Source of the DNA: an uncultured Ruminococcus sp.
GTDB lineage: Bacteria > Bacillota > Clostridia > Oscillospirales > Ruminococcaceae
DNA: 16,464 nt
Reading direction: 5' to 3'
Assembly (NCBI GenBank): GCA_900550695.1
Contig: URTF01000047.1
Coordinates: 1 to 16,464 of the forward strand
This document shows, in pieces, positions 7,178 through 14,463 of the stretch. Position 1 is the first letter of the stretch; each line of letters opens with the position of its first letter. The position numbers and the translations under genes were made by a program. The notes beneath the pieces are model-generated. The model worked only from the letters and a program-made list of their open reading frames with translations, was not told the DNA's origin and ran no database searches.

Positions 7178-8215
7178 ATGAACAGCATTAAAATTTCCGA
7201 CAGCATTATCAAGGAAGTTCACAGCACAGGTCTTTCCGTTTCGAGTGTTCTCGAAAAGAACTTCGCAAAGGAACTTTCCGAAAAGAGAGAAGCCAATCCC
7301 TCATTAAAGAGCGTTTCGGCTACTAAGATCGCACTCCTCGATGCAGGTATTGACGGCAGCTCGCTGATTGAAAAGCTCTTTACCACCGATAACAACGACC
7401 TTCTCTTCCCTGCTTACATAACTGACCTTGTAGATCAGACTGTCAAGAGCAGCGATATTATGAAGTATCTCGTTTCCGACGAAACAGGCATTGACAGTAT
7501 GGTTATCAAAGCACCTACGCTCGATCTTCTTTCCGAAGAGAACAAGAAGAACCTTAAGAGGGCGAGAGTTGCTGAGGGTGCTGAAATTCCCGTTCGTAAG
7601 GTGAACATCGGCACTAAGACTGTCGAACTTTACAAGAAGGCAATCGCTATGTCACAGACATACGAAGCTCTCAAATATTCGAGAATTGACGTTGCTTCAA
7701 AGATGTTCAAGGCTGTTTCGGGCGATATCGTAGGTCAGAATATTGATGAGATCGTCGCAACTCTCGAAGGCTGCAATGTCAAGACACTTGGCACAACCGC
7801 AACAGCAAACACCGTTACAGCCAACGAGCTTTTTGAAGCTTGTATGGATTATGCGCTCAAATACGGTTATGCGCCTACGACCGCAGTCGCAAGTGAGGAA
7901 ATGTTCAAGTCGATCGCAAACATTATGTACAACACGCAGAATGAGTTCGGCGCAAACTCCAAGCTTGCTATCGAAGTTCCGCAGCTCAACAATATGAAGA
8001 TCGCACTTGTTAAGGCTAATGTATCACAGAAGTCGGGCAAGAACAGAGTGCTTCTTTATAACAAGGATATGTCTATTCAGCGTTTCGTCGCAAACGGCAG
8101 CAACATCGCAGAGGTTCAGAGAAACATCTCAAATCAGACACAGCTCTCTACACTTTCCGAAATTTCGGGTTACGGCTCACTTATCGAGAGTGTAAGCGAA
8201 ATCGTATCTGCATAA
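7178..8215 (+). CDS. Major capsid protein (HK97-like)
   Basis: This 345-aa protein should be the shell subunit. It has the expected size and position. It shows the HK97-like order: an N-terminal arm; an extended-loop region near the KRARVAEGAEIPVRKVNIG strand; the spine helix (IDVASKMFKAVSGDIVGQNIDEIVATLEG); and a P/A-domain run ending MSIQRFVANGSNIAEVQRNI. AAGGAGG upstream is a very strong ribosome site. A 10-bp perfect hairpin at 8228-8259 follows, which may set the expression ratio against the low-copy connector genes downstream. Confidence 0.88.
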   Translation: MNSIKISDSIIKEVHSTGLSVSSVLEKNFAKELSEKREANPSLKSVSATKIALLDAGIDGSSLIEKLFTTDNNDLLFPAYITDLVDQTVKSSDIMKYLVSDETGIDSMVIKAPTLDLLSEENKKNLKRARVAEGAEIPVRKVNIGTKTVELYKKAIAMSQTYEALKYSRIDVASKMFKAVSGDIVGQNIDEIVATLEGCNVKTLGTTATANTVTANELFEACMDYALKYGYAPTTAVASEEMFKSIANIMYNTQNEFGANSKLAIEVPQLNNMKIALVKANVSQKSGKNRVLLYNKDMSIQRFVANGSNIAEVQRNISNQTQLSTLSEISGYGSLIESVSEIVSA

Positions 8216-8227
8216 ACGCTTATCCGG

Positions 8228-8259
8228 GGCGAACGGCTTATTCATTTACGCCGTTCGCC
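8228..8259 (+). terminator. Hairpin after the capsid gene (partial terminator or processing site)
   Basis: GGCGAACGGC (8228-8237) and GCCGTTCGCC (8250-8259) form a perfect 10-bp stem around a 12-base loop. There is no clean T run after it, so full intrinsic termination is unlikely. It may act as an attenuator, an mRNA 3' end protector or an RNase site that lowers connector expression relative to capsid. Confidence 0.65.
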
Positions 8260-8288
8260 TTGCTTATATGAAAAGGGAGTGACATTGA

Positions 8289-8726
8289 ATGGCTGAAACT
8301 GATTTTTCGAGCAGAGTATGTATGCTTTTATCTGCTGACAGTTCCGTTTTTTCGGCTGAAATGATAGAATCTGCTGATTTCAAAGGGACAGCGGAAATAC
8401 TTGTCAAAAGAGCTGTTCCCGATTATGATGATATCTTGTCGGGAGATGATGCTGAAAGGCAGGAATTATTGGAAAGCTGTATTGTTGTTCAGACGGCCAT
8501 TCTGCTTTCTCCGAACGTGCGCAAACAGCAGATCAAAATTGAGCAGACCACACACGCAAAGGTGGAATATTTCGATACTTCCGCTTTTGATGCACTCGTT
8601 GACAATCTGAATCTAAGGCTGAAGATGCTGTATGAAGAGCTGAACAAGACGGAATATTCATTACCGCCGCTTGTTTCTCTCACAAATCCGAACAGGCGTT
8701 TTCACGGAGCGGGGTTTGATATATGA
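8289..8726 (+). CDS. Head-tail connector (adaptor) protein
   Basis: This 145-aa protein is encoded directly after the capsid gene, the usual place of the HK97 gp6/SPP1 gp15-type adaptor that binds the portal ring. The helical N-terminal part (ADFKGTAEILVKRAVPDYDD) and central helix (QELLESCIVVQTAILLSPNVRKQ) fit such adaptors, followed by a second helical hairpin (LVDNLNLRLKMLYEELN). GGGAGTGA precedes the ATG. The stop overlaps the next ATG as ATGA (8723-8726). Identification is by position, size and helix pattern. Confidence 0.62.
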   Translation: MAETDFSSRVCMLLSADSSVFSAEMIESADFKGTAEILVKRAVPDYDDILSGDDAERQELLESCIVVQTAILLSPNVRKQQIKIEQTTHAKVEYFDTSAFDALVDNLNLRLKMLYEELNKTEYSLPPLVSLTNPNRRFHGAGFDI

Positions 8727-9343
8727 CTGTTAATTACGGCATAGTGAACAGGCTCGGTGAAGTGCTTGTCTTTGAAGAACATAGAAAAGAGATAAAAGCA
8801 AGCTTGAAAGGCTCGACAAATGCATCGTACAGCCTTGCAAACAGGGCGTATTATGTTGAAGGTCAGGCTTTCAAGGGAGATTACCAAGTTGGCGATTACT
8901 TTCGCAGGAAGTGTGAAAAGAATAACGTTTATATGGTATCTACCATAAGTTCAGAGCCGCTTGCGGACAATCTTGTGTATCTATACGCTATGCGCTGCAA
9001 TGCTGTCATAACGATCATGCGGTACAAAGGGCGGCAGGCTGACGAATACGGCGATATCAAGGACGTTTTCGAGGAAATCCATACGGATATCCCTGCTTAC
9101 CGAGATTTTGCCACACGTTCAGACAAGCTGACGAATGACGGCCGCATAGATCAGGCAATATACACGCTTACACTTCCGCACAGATTTCTGCTTTCGGAAA
9201 AAGACCGTGTTATAATGAAAACCAATATTGACGGCGAATACGCTGACAGGGCATTTTACGTTGAAAGCACGGGAAACGCTATTTCCGAATACGGTGGTTT
9301 CGGAGTTGACACGGCACAGCTTTCGCTTGATACAAGAAGTTAA
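8723..9343 (+). CDS. Putative head closure / head-tail joining protein
   Basis: The 206-aa product follows the adaptor by a four-base ATGA overlap, so the two are probably translationally coupled. Short strands around KGDYQVGDYF and NNVYMVSTISSEP resemble the small beta-barrel of SPP1 gp16-type stopper proteins, which often read 'GD.. ... Y.V..I'. The C-terminal half (DQAIYTLTLPHRFLLSEKDRVIM) repeats a beta-rich pattern. No enzyme motif is present. This role is inferred from synteny, and a neck or tail-attachment role is the alternative. Confidence 0.52.
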   Translation: MTVNYGIVNRLGEVLVFEEHRKEIKASLKGSTNASYSLANRAYYVEGQAFKGDYQVGDYFRRKCEKNNVYMVSTISSEPLADNLVYLYAMRCNAVITIMRYKGRQADEYGDIKDVFEEIHTDIPAYRDFATRSDKLTNDGRIDQAIYTLTLPHRFLLSEKDRVIMKTNIDGEYADRAFYVESTGNAISEYGGFGVDTAQLSLDTRS

Positions 9344-9355
9344 AGGAGCTATTTT

Positions 9356-9772
9356 ATGAAAAGTCATTTGAGAATATACAGCTTTGAGGACTACCGAAAA
9401 GAGGTTTTCGGCGGTGAAGAAGCTATGATAAGCAATGTTCGGGCGGCGTTGAAAGCTGACCCGTTTTTCCTTACGGACGGCATTATTCTTGCACGGCTTC
9501 ATTCCGATATTGCAAGGTGCAAGTCGGAAGATATGGAGTATATGATATACAGCAATGACGAGGCTGTCCGTGAGAATTTCAGAACCTATGCTTTCTGCAA
9601 TCTGCTTGGCTCAATATGTCACGCTCTTGCTTCGAGGTCGAAAAGTGCGCTGTTTTCTTCGTATGCTTCCGCAGACTGGCTCAAAAAGTCAAGGGAGTAT
9701 TATCAAAAGGCTGATATCCTCGAAATTGCTTGGAGAAATAAGAATGTCAACAAAACCCAAACTGACGTTTAA
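9356..9772 (+). CDS. Unknown 138-aa protein of the neck region
   Basis: I do not recognise this mostly helical protein. The second half (LLGSICHALASRSKSALFSSYASADWLKKSREYYQKADIL) is a long amphipathic helical stretch. No membrane segment, signal peptide or metal site is seen. AAAGGAG lies just upstream of the ATG. Its last 29 bases overlap the start of the next gene in another frame. The place between head closure and the HK97 gp10-like gene suggests a minor head-tail joining or neck component. Confidence 0.6.
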   Translation: MKSHLRIYSFEDYRKEVFGGEEAMISNVRAALKADPFFLTDGIILARLHSDIARCKSEDMEYMIYSNDEAVRENFRTYAFCNLLGSICHALASRSKSALFSSYASADWLKKSREYYQKADILEIAWRNKNVNKTQTDV

Positions 9773-10301
9773 CTCCGCAAGGGCGGCCGCAGGCTATAAA
9801 AAAGCGGTTCAGAATGCGACAGACCAGATTCTCAAAGACCTTTACGAAGAGATCAGTCAAAGGCTGAACACTTCCGAGGGCAAAAAGGACTTGCAGAAAA
9901 TGACCGAAAACGAGGAAATGATTTTCCGCAGGAAGGTCATAGGCTGTGCTGATGCTATTATGGACTCATACGGTACAGGTTCGGAAATGGATAAAACAAA
10001 CCCATTTTACAACGCCTACCGTCATTCCTCGCTATGGAACGTTTCAAGGCGTGGAACTGTTGCCATTGTAGGACGGCACAAAGGGTTTTACATTGACATT
10101 TACGGCCGCAAACGCTATTCCACAGGACGGCGGGAAACCGAGAATATCGAAGATTATTATGAACCTATTTCACCGTCATACGCTTTTCAGAGAGCGGAAA
10201 CGTGGTTCACAAAAGGAAACGGAAGCAAGGTCAACGTAGTACTTTCACGGTATCTTGCCGAATATATCAAGGGAATGTATCAATATTTCGATTACAGATA
10301 A
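9744..10301 (+). CDS. HK97 gp10-like neck/tail-completion protein
   Basis: The ATG at 9744 was chosen over upstream in-frame starts because GGAG at 9732-9735 lies 8 bases ahead and the upstream part only overlaps the previous gene. The product (185 aa) begins with a long charged helix (AAAGYKKAVQNATDQILKDL), then a region with NPFYNAYRHSSLWN and a beta-rich GRHKGFYIDIYGRKRYSTGRR segment. Helix-then-strand order and position before the tail terminator gene fit the gp10-like family, which works in neck assembly. The 29-base overlap with the preceding gene suggests coupled translation. Confidence 0.55.
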   Translation: MSTKPKLTFNSARAAAGYKKAVQNATDQILKDLYEEISQRLNTSEGKKDLQKMTENEEMIFRRKVIGCADAIMDSYGTGSEMDKTNPFYNAYRHSSLWNVSRRGTVAIVGRHKGFYIDIYGRKRYSTGRRETENIEDYYEPISPSYAFQRAETWFTKGNGSKVNVVLSRYLAEYIKGMYQYFDYR

Positions 10302-10313
10302 AGAGGTGATCTT

Positions 10314-10739
10314 ATGCCGATAACGCCATTTTCGGACAGGCTTGCGGTGATAGATATTATTGCCGGTGACCCGTACATAAAAAGTCTTGGCTTTGACCGT
10401 GACAAGATTTACAACACTTCTTACACAAATGAGAAGTTAGAAAAGGACACACGGCAGATATTCGTTTACAACACGAATTCGGAAAACGGCGATATTGACA
10501 TTTACATTTCGCCTGTCATCGAAATAGACATTTCCGTACCTGTCGGGCAGGCGAGCAAAGCTTGTCTTGCGGCGGAACAGGTCATTGCCTTATTGTCGGG
10601 GCGAGAGATAAACGGTCACACGGCTTGCGAGCTTATAGCTCCCTCGCCTGTCAATCTCCCCTGTCAGTTTGGATATGAATGTATCGGGTTACGGTTCCGA
10701 TACAATGCAACCATATTTAATACAGTCAAGACAGTATAA
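10314..10739 (+). CDS. Putative tail terminator / tail completion protein
   Basis: This 141-aa alpha/beta protein lies just before the major tail protein, the usual place of the tail terminator ring protein (lambda gpU or SPP1 gp17 type). Strands such as DIDIYISPVIEIDISVPV, followed by the helix SKACLAAEQVIALLSG and the closing strand CIGLRFRYNATIFN, fit the compact fold of that family. AGAGGTGAT before the ATG is a strong ribosome site. No other function is indicated. Confidence 0.55.
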   Translation: MPITPFSDRLAVIDIIAGDPYIKSLGFDRDKIYNTSYTNEKLEKDTRQIFVYNTNSENGDIDIYISPVIEIDISVPVGQASKACLAAEQVIALLSGREINGHTACELIAPSPVNLPCQFGYECIGLRFRYNATIFNTVKTV

Positions 10740-10789
10740 CGCTGTTTTGGCTGTTGTTTTATACCCACTTTACGAAAGGATTTGATAAA

Positions 10790-11908
10790 ATGGCTACAAG
10801 AAGAGTAGAAAAGAGCAAAACGAGAATCTTCAAGACGGCGGGACACTTCGTTCTCACAAAACGTCTTGCAGATGGGTCACTGTCGGAAAAGCCCGAGGAC
10901 ATTTACACTTCCGATTCAGCGATCATTCAGTCGGTCACGACAAAATATTCCTATCAGACAGAGAAGATGGAAGACGGCAACTCATTCTATGCGGCTGCCG
11001 AACATCCGACCTCGGCAGAAGCTTCCGCAGAAGTCGTAATGAATACATACGACAAGAAGCTGTGGGAGTTTATGACTGCGGCAACGCACACCACAACAGA
11101 GAACGGCTATTACAGAGATACAGCAGACACGTACATCATTCCCGATGACGGCATCGTAAAGGTCAACGCTTCGGCAATCAAGCCTAACAGCCTTGTTCTT
11201 GTCAGAGATAATGCGGGCGAAGATTTCACTATGCTGAAAGAAGGCACACCTGCCGCAAACAGCTTTACAGTTGATTACGCAAAGGCAACGCTCACATTCA
11301 ACGCAGAGGATAAGGGTAAGTCTGTTTATGTGACCTGCTACAAGGCATCGAAGAAGGTTTCGACTTCCTCTGTCGGCGCACTTCCTACACTTTGCTCGTT
11401 CAAAATGGAGATCATCGGCGAAAACTGCGATAAAGACGAAACAGACCGCGTTGCTGACAACTTCATCATCTCGAACGTAAGAATTTCAGGCGATGTATCT
11501 GCACCTATCCGTCAGAAGTCCTACAACTCTTGGACTGCTTCGTTCGGTATCACGAAGCCTGCCGCAGGCGAAAATGCTATTGACTGGGTATCTGCTGAAA
11601 AGTCCGAGCGTTCGGCTGATGATACAACGGCTGATGCGACACTTTCGGCACTCTCTATCGGCAATCTCACGCTTTCGCCGACATTCTCTGCCGGAACAAC
11701 GGAATACACGGCAGCAACTACCGATGCCACAAACAAGATCACGGCAACTGCGACTGACGGCAATGCGACTGTTGAGATCAAGAACGGTGCAGCTGTTGTT
11801 GCAAGCGGTTCAACCGCTACTTGGAGCGAGGGCGAAAACACCGTAACCGTAAAGGTAACGAACGGCTCTGCTGTCAAGACCTATACCGTAACAGTTACAA
11901 AGTCCTAA
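10790..11908 (+). CDS. Major tail protein with C-terminal cadherin-like/Ig-like domain
   Basis: The ATG at 10790 is preceded by AAAGGA at a spacing of 9. An upstream in-frame TTG at 10754 lacks a ribosome site. The 372-aa product should form the tail tube. The N-terminal about 280 residues contain the tube core (MATRRVEKSKTRIF, then AEASAEVVMNTYDKKLWEFM). The last about 90 residues (283-372) read as a cadherin-like beta-sandwich: LSALSIGNLTLSPTFSAGTT, then an ENTVTVKVT strand and YTVTVTKS end. Such surface Ig-like domains on tail tubes often bind carbohydrate or the cell surface. An intrinsic terminator follows directly. Confidence 0.85.
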   Translation: MATRRVEKSKTRIFKTAGHFVLTKRLADGSLSEKPEDIYTSDSAIIQSVTTKYSYQTEKMEDGNSFYAAAEHPTSAEASAEVVMNTYDKKLWEFMTAATHTTTENGYYRDTADTYIIPDDGIVKVNASAIKPNSLVLVRDNAGEDFTMLKEGTPAANSFTVDYAKATLTFNAEDKGKSVYVTCYKASKKVSTSSVGALPTLCSFKMEIIGENCDKDETDRVADNFIISNVRISGDVSAPIRQKSYNSWTASFGITKPAAGENAIDWVSAEKSERSADDTTADATLSALSIGNLTLSPTFSAGTTEYTAATTDATNKITATATDGNATVEIKNGAAVVASGSTATWSEGENTVTVKVTNGSAVKTYTVTVTKS

Positions 11909-11940
11909 CCGACTTTCGTAAACGAACGTACAATAAATAT

Positions 11941-11974
11941 CCCCTCACAGGCGAACTTGTGAGGGGAATTTTTT
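11941..11974 (+). terminator. Rho-independent terminator after the major tail gene
   Basis: CCCCTCACAGG (11941-11951) pairs with CTTGTGAGGGG (11956-11966) across a CGAA tetraloop, with one G-T pair, and AATTTTTT follows. It lies between two late genes of one unit. It probably ends most transcripts after the abundant tail-tube message while some polymerase reads through into the tail chaperone and tape measure genes. Confidence 0.88.
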
Positions 11975-11986
11975 AAAGGAGTTCCT

Positions 11987-12358
11987 ATGAATAAAGAAAA
12001 CAATCCGTCAGATGAACGTGAACTGCTGTTTGAATTGTACACGTTCACGGCATCGAACGGCAAAATATATTATGTCAAGCCTGCGACATTCAGGGAAGTT
12101 ATGTCCCCCGACAGCGAGTTCACAAAAAAAATCGATTCCGTCGGCGTTCCCGTTCTTATTTCGGGTGGAAATCCCCGATTAAGCTGTATGGCGGCGATGA
12201 GAGATGAGAACCGCAAGTCGGCTTTGGCTGATATTGTCGGCAAGTATGTCACGGGTTCGGACGGTGAAGCCATAACGCTTGACAGCCTTGAAAACGACGG
12301 CTTTACTGTTGACGATCTTGTTCTGCTAATAAAGAGGTTCGCAGGAATCTCGGGGTAG
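11987..12358 (+). CDS. Tail assembly chaperone, short form (lambda gpG-like)
   Basis: This 123-aa protein follows the major tail gene, where the G-like chaperone is found. It reads as an alpha/beta N-terminal part (LLFELYTFTASNGKIYYVKPATFREV) and a helical C-terminus (TVDDLVLLIKRFAG). It should coat or guide the tape measure during tail assembly. AAAGGAG before the ATG is good. The 3' end is GGG followed by TAG in a run of four Gs, with a 10-bp hairpin seven bases after the GGG. This is the arrangement of a programmed -1 frameshift into the downstream frame. Confidence 0.72.
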   Translation: MNKENNPSDERELLFELYTFTASNGKIYYVKPATFREVMSPDSEFTKKIDSVGVPVLISGGNPRLSCMAAMRDENRKSALADIVGKYVTGSDGEAITLDSLENDGFTVDDLVLLIKRFAGISG

Positions 12359-12672
12359 ACAAGTCACAGCTGATCAACGACGGCGGCAGCTGTGACGATG
12401 ATAAGGGTGGAAGCTGGGCGGCGTTCTTTGCAGGATTGATAAAAGGACGAAGTATGACCCGAGAAGAGATTTTCTCACACTCTTTGCCGTATCTCGAAGC
12501 TATGAGCGGCGAGATAACCCGTATTCGCATTATTGAAGCAGGAGGAAACCCCGACCGTGACGATGAAGAGGACAGCAAAATCGGCACGGAAAGAGATTAT
12601 TCCGTGCCGAATGATAATTGTGGTGAATCTGATGATATGTTTTATGGGAGATTGAATGAGATGTTAAGGTGA
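12313..12672 (+). CDS. Tail assembly chaperone, frameshifted C-terminal part (lambda gpT-like)
   Basis: The -1 frame is open from 12313 to the TGA at 12670-12672. If the ribosome slips at GGG (12353-12355 to 12352-12354), the fusion keeps the 123 residues of the short form and adds 105 more, giving 228 aa with junction ISG-VDKSQ. The added part has a Trp/Phe stretch (SWAAFFAGLIKG), then helices (EEIFSHSLPYLEAM) and a charged acidic tail. This resembles T-like extensions, which bind tail tube and tape measure. An ATG at 12454 with AAGGA upstream could instead allow independent translation of 72 aa. Confidence 0.68.
   Translation, partial: RSCSANKEVRRNLGVDKSQLINDGGSCDDDKGGSWAAFFAGLIKGRSMTREEIFSHSLPYLEAMSGEITRIRIIEAGGNPDRDDEEDSKIGTERDYSVPNDNCGESDDMFYGRLNEMLR
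12352..12396 (+). promoter_or_regulatory. Probable -1 frameshift signal of the tail chaperone
   Basis: A run of four Gs (12352-12355) directly precedes the TAG stop, so a Gly tRNA can shift back one base and still pair with GGG. Seven bases later GTCACAGCTG (12363-12372) pairs perfectly with CAGCTGTGAC (12387-12396) around a 14-base loop. This spacing suits a stimulatory hairpin. A classic tandem X-XXY-YYZ heptamer is not present, so efficiency is uncertain. Confidence 0.62.
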
Positions 12673-13488
12673 TTATTCGGTATAGTCTCTGAATTTTGCA
12701 AGAATGGCGGTATCATCGTCTTCGTCTTGGCAACATAATATGCCATCACCTATCCGTTCCAAATTACTATTATACCATACTACTTCATAATATCTGCAAT
12801 TGGGACGCAAGCTGTCAAAATCACGGCATTTAGTATATAGAAACTTATATCCCCATTTCTGCTTTTTAAGTTGGGCAAATGTCATTCCATCTTGGGGTTT
12901 ATCGGGTAATGTTTCGTATTTGACTGTTGTTTTGGTATCTTTTGCAGAATATTGAGATTTGCTGTGGTTTTCAGATGAACTATGACTTTTAGATGAAAAA
13001 TCGGAAAAATCGTGGGTTTTGCTGTAGCTCTCATTTACTGAATCGGTTTGGTTATTTATTGCAATACAACCGATAATAACAGTAACTATGCACATTATAA
13101 CAGGCAAAAGTTTAGATGCGCCAAGATCCTTTGCGGCAAATGTTATAAGCAGATTCAGAAAGAAGTCGCCTATAAACATAAACAGAAAAATAGTCCAAAA
13201 ATCAACATCGTGGTTTAGGCTTGTAGTATAGACTGCCGCCAAAATCAGCGAAACGATAATTGTACAAAAAATCGTTTGCTTTATTGCGCCTGCACATTTG
13301 TTGGTGGTTGAAGAGTAGGGTTTTACTGTTTCCTGTGCTTTTTTGGGTGGAACAACAATAACATTGTTCACAATGATACTATCGTTGTCTGAAATATTCT
13401 CTTTATCATAATCTGGATTTGCCGCTCCGCAATGCGGACAATAGAGCATATCCTTTGGAATAGGTAGGTGACAATATTCGCATAACAT
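12673..13488 (-). CDS. Zinc-ribbon membrane protein, function unknown
   Basis: The N-terminus carries a zinc ribbon with C3-x2-C6 and C17-x2-C20 (CEYC, CPHCG). Three likely membrane segments follow at about residues 70-89, 97-118 and 126-144. Next comes a Ser/His/Lys-rich linker (about 151-186) and a C-terminal domain of about 80 residues, with a CRYYEVVWYN strand, that I do not recognise. AAAAGGAA precedes the ATG. It is the second gene of a minus-strand pair, 17 bases after the lipoprotein. Its stop codon abuts the stop of the plus-strand tail gene with no bases between. An envelope or lysogenic-conversion role is inferred from context only. Confidence 0.8.
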   Translation of the reverse strand: MLCEYCHLPIPKDMLYCPHCGAANPDYDKENISDNDSIIVNNVIVVPPKKAQETVKPYSSTTNKCAGAIKQTIFCTIIVSLILAAVYTTSLNHDVDFWTIFLFMFIGDFFLNLLITFAAKDLGASKLLPVIMCIVTVIIGCIAINNQTDSVNESYSKTHDFSDFSSKSHSSSENHSKSQYSAKDTKTTVKYETLPDKPQDGMTFAQLKKQKWGYKFLYTKCRDFDSLRPNCRYYEVVWYNSNLERIGDGILCCQDEDDDTAILAKFRDYTE

Positions 13489-13505
13489 AAAATATTCCTT
13501 TTGTA

Positions 13506-14306
13506 TTAATAGTACAACAAACTCAAATCATCGCCTGAAATTGTAGTGGAAGTATTATCCGAGTATTCTATAAGAATATTCGTGATAACAACTTTTTTTG
13601 CGGTTTTATTGTACAAAGCGTTTTCCCAAACGGTACCGTAAAATACATCAACCGGTATCGCTTCGCCCCTTTTATATTCGTATTGTTCCAATTTTAAAGA
13701 ACCGCCGCCCGAACATATCGGACCCGTTTCTTTAAGCTTAAATACGGAATTATCAGTTATTTCGTCAGAAATAACATCGCCAACTCCATTGTAAACCTCA
13801 ACAGTAAAGGTTATGTAATTTATCGTTTTTTCCGAAGTGTTGCAGTATGATATCTGCAAGTCAACACCGCCGGCACTATCAACATCTGAAACAATGGACT
13901 GGTAAATTCTCAATGTGTTGCGCATTCTCTCTTTTTGCTCGTTTTCACGTTCTTTCTGTTCACTCTTTTTCTTGTTTTCAACTCTGATTTTAGCTGTTCG
14001 GTATAAATCCAATGCATCTGAATATTCTTGACTATCAGGGTGATTTTCGTGAAGTTGTTCAGTTAGATACACAACTGTTTCGTATTTCTCTAAAAAGAAA
14101 GCTTCCCTAATACGGGATAATTGGATTCCTGCGCTGTTTTTTAATGAATTGTATTTATTCTCCAACTGAGCTATCTGTTCATCTTTTTGCGAAAGCTGAA
14201 CTAAATATTGTTCGTTCTGAGCTTTCAGTTCTGCGTACTCCTTGTTGCTTACGCAGCCGCAAAGAAGAATGGTGCAGGAGATTACAGTTAAAAGTACCCG
14301 TTTCAT
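13506..14306 (-). CDS. Lipoprotein with coiled coil and C-terminal beta domain
   Basis: The signal peptide ends in a lipobox LCGC with Cys18 as the lipidated residue, so the mature protein should be anchored on the outer face of the membrane. A coiled coil (about 22-62: AELKAQNEQYLVQLSQKDEQ) and a Lys/Glu/Arg-rich helix (about 108-132) lead to a beta domain (about 145-266). That domain has ISYCNTSEKTINYITFTVEV and VWENALYNKTAKKVVITNI, which resembles the DUF5780-type domain of clostridial lipoproteins. AAGGGGA precedes the ATG. Inside a phage late region, on the opposite strand, it looks like a moron gene. Superinfection exclusion is a possibility, not a demonstrated role. Confidence 0.82.
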   Translation of the reverse strand: MKRVLLTVISCTILLCGCVSNKEYAELKAQNEQYLVQLSQKDEQIAQLENKYNSLKNSAGIQLSRIREAFFLEKYETVVYLTEQLHENHPDSQEYSDALDLYRTAKIRVENKKKSEQKERENEQKERMRNTLRIYQSIVSDVDSAGGVDLQISYCNTSEKTINYITFTVEVYNGVGDVISDEITDNSVFKLKETGPICSGGGSLKLEQYEYKRGEAIPVDVFYGTVWENALYNKTAKKVVITNILIEYSDNTSTTISGDDLSLLYY

Positions 14307-14340
14307 AAAAATATCCCCTTTTGTAGATTAATTTAAGACC

Positions 14341-14369
14341 ATAATACTACAAAATTATCCAGTTTGCAA
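14341..14369 (-). promoter_or_regulatory. Promoter of the minus-strand lipoprotein operon
   Basis: On the minus strand, TTGCAA (14364-14369) and TATTAT (plus-strand ATAATA, 14341-14346) are separated by exactly 17 bases, about 35 bases before the lipoprotein start. This fits a sigma-A promoter and would let the pair be expressed in a lysogen independently of late genes. Confidence 0.62.
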
Positions 14370-14382
14370 CAAGTATTTGATG

Positions 14383-14432
14383 ATTTTGTTACATATAACA
14401 ATACACAGATGCTTATTTTGTTACATTTTACA
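14383..14432. repeat. Two TGTTA-N4-TWACA operator-like dyads between divergent promoters
   Basis: ATTTTGTTACAT occurs twice exactly (14383-14394 and 14415-14426), 32 bases apart. Each copy begins a dyad: TGTTA-CATA-TAACA at 14387-14400 (perfect arms) and TGTTA-CATT-TTACA at 14419-14432 (one mismatch). They sit between the lipoprotein promoter and the plus-strand promoter, on about the same face of the helix. A dimeric regulator could control both directions. Confidence 0.6.
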
Positions 14433-14434
14433 TA

Positions 14435-14463
14435 TTGACTTATGTCAGACAATATTATATAAT
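14435..14463 (+). promoter_or_regulatory. Consensus sigma-A promoter of the small repressor gene
   Basis: TTGACT (14435-14440), a 17-base spacer and TATAAT (14458-14463) form a near-perfect promoter 29 bases before the ATG at 14492. Exact 13-bp repeats lie in the spacer and just after the -10, so binding there should block transcription. Confidence 0.82.

Noticed and set aside
9555..9743. Upstream in-frame extension of the gp10-like gene
   Set aside because: It lies wholly over the preceding gene in another frame, and the ATG at 9744 has a clear GGAG site.
10754..10789. TTG at 10754 as start of the major tail gene
   Set aside because: There is no ribosome site before it, and the extra residues come from leader sequence that contains the AAAGGA for ATG 10790.
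11521..11877. 118-codon minus-strand frame rich in Val, Ala and Ser opposite the tail protein
   Set aside because: It is the complement of a repetitive Thr/Ala-rich coding region and has no ribosome site or promoter, so it is a shadow.
12326..12334. A-ATA-AAG as slippery site for the tail chaperone
   Set aside because: The first tRNA would re-pair badly after a -1 shift, and the site lies 28 bases from the hairpin. The G-GGG-TAG site fits better.
12673..14306. Minus-strand pair as a toxin-antitoxin system
   Set aside because: Both products are large envelope proteins (a lipoprotein and a multi-pass membrane protein) with no antitoxin-like DNA-binding partner or small toxin fold.
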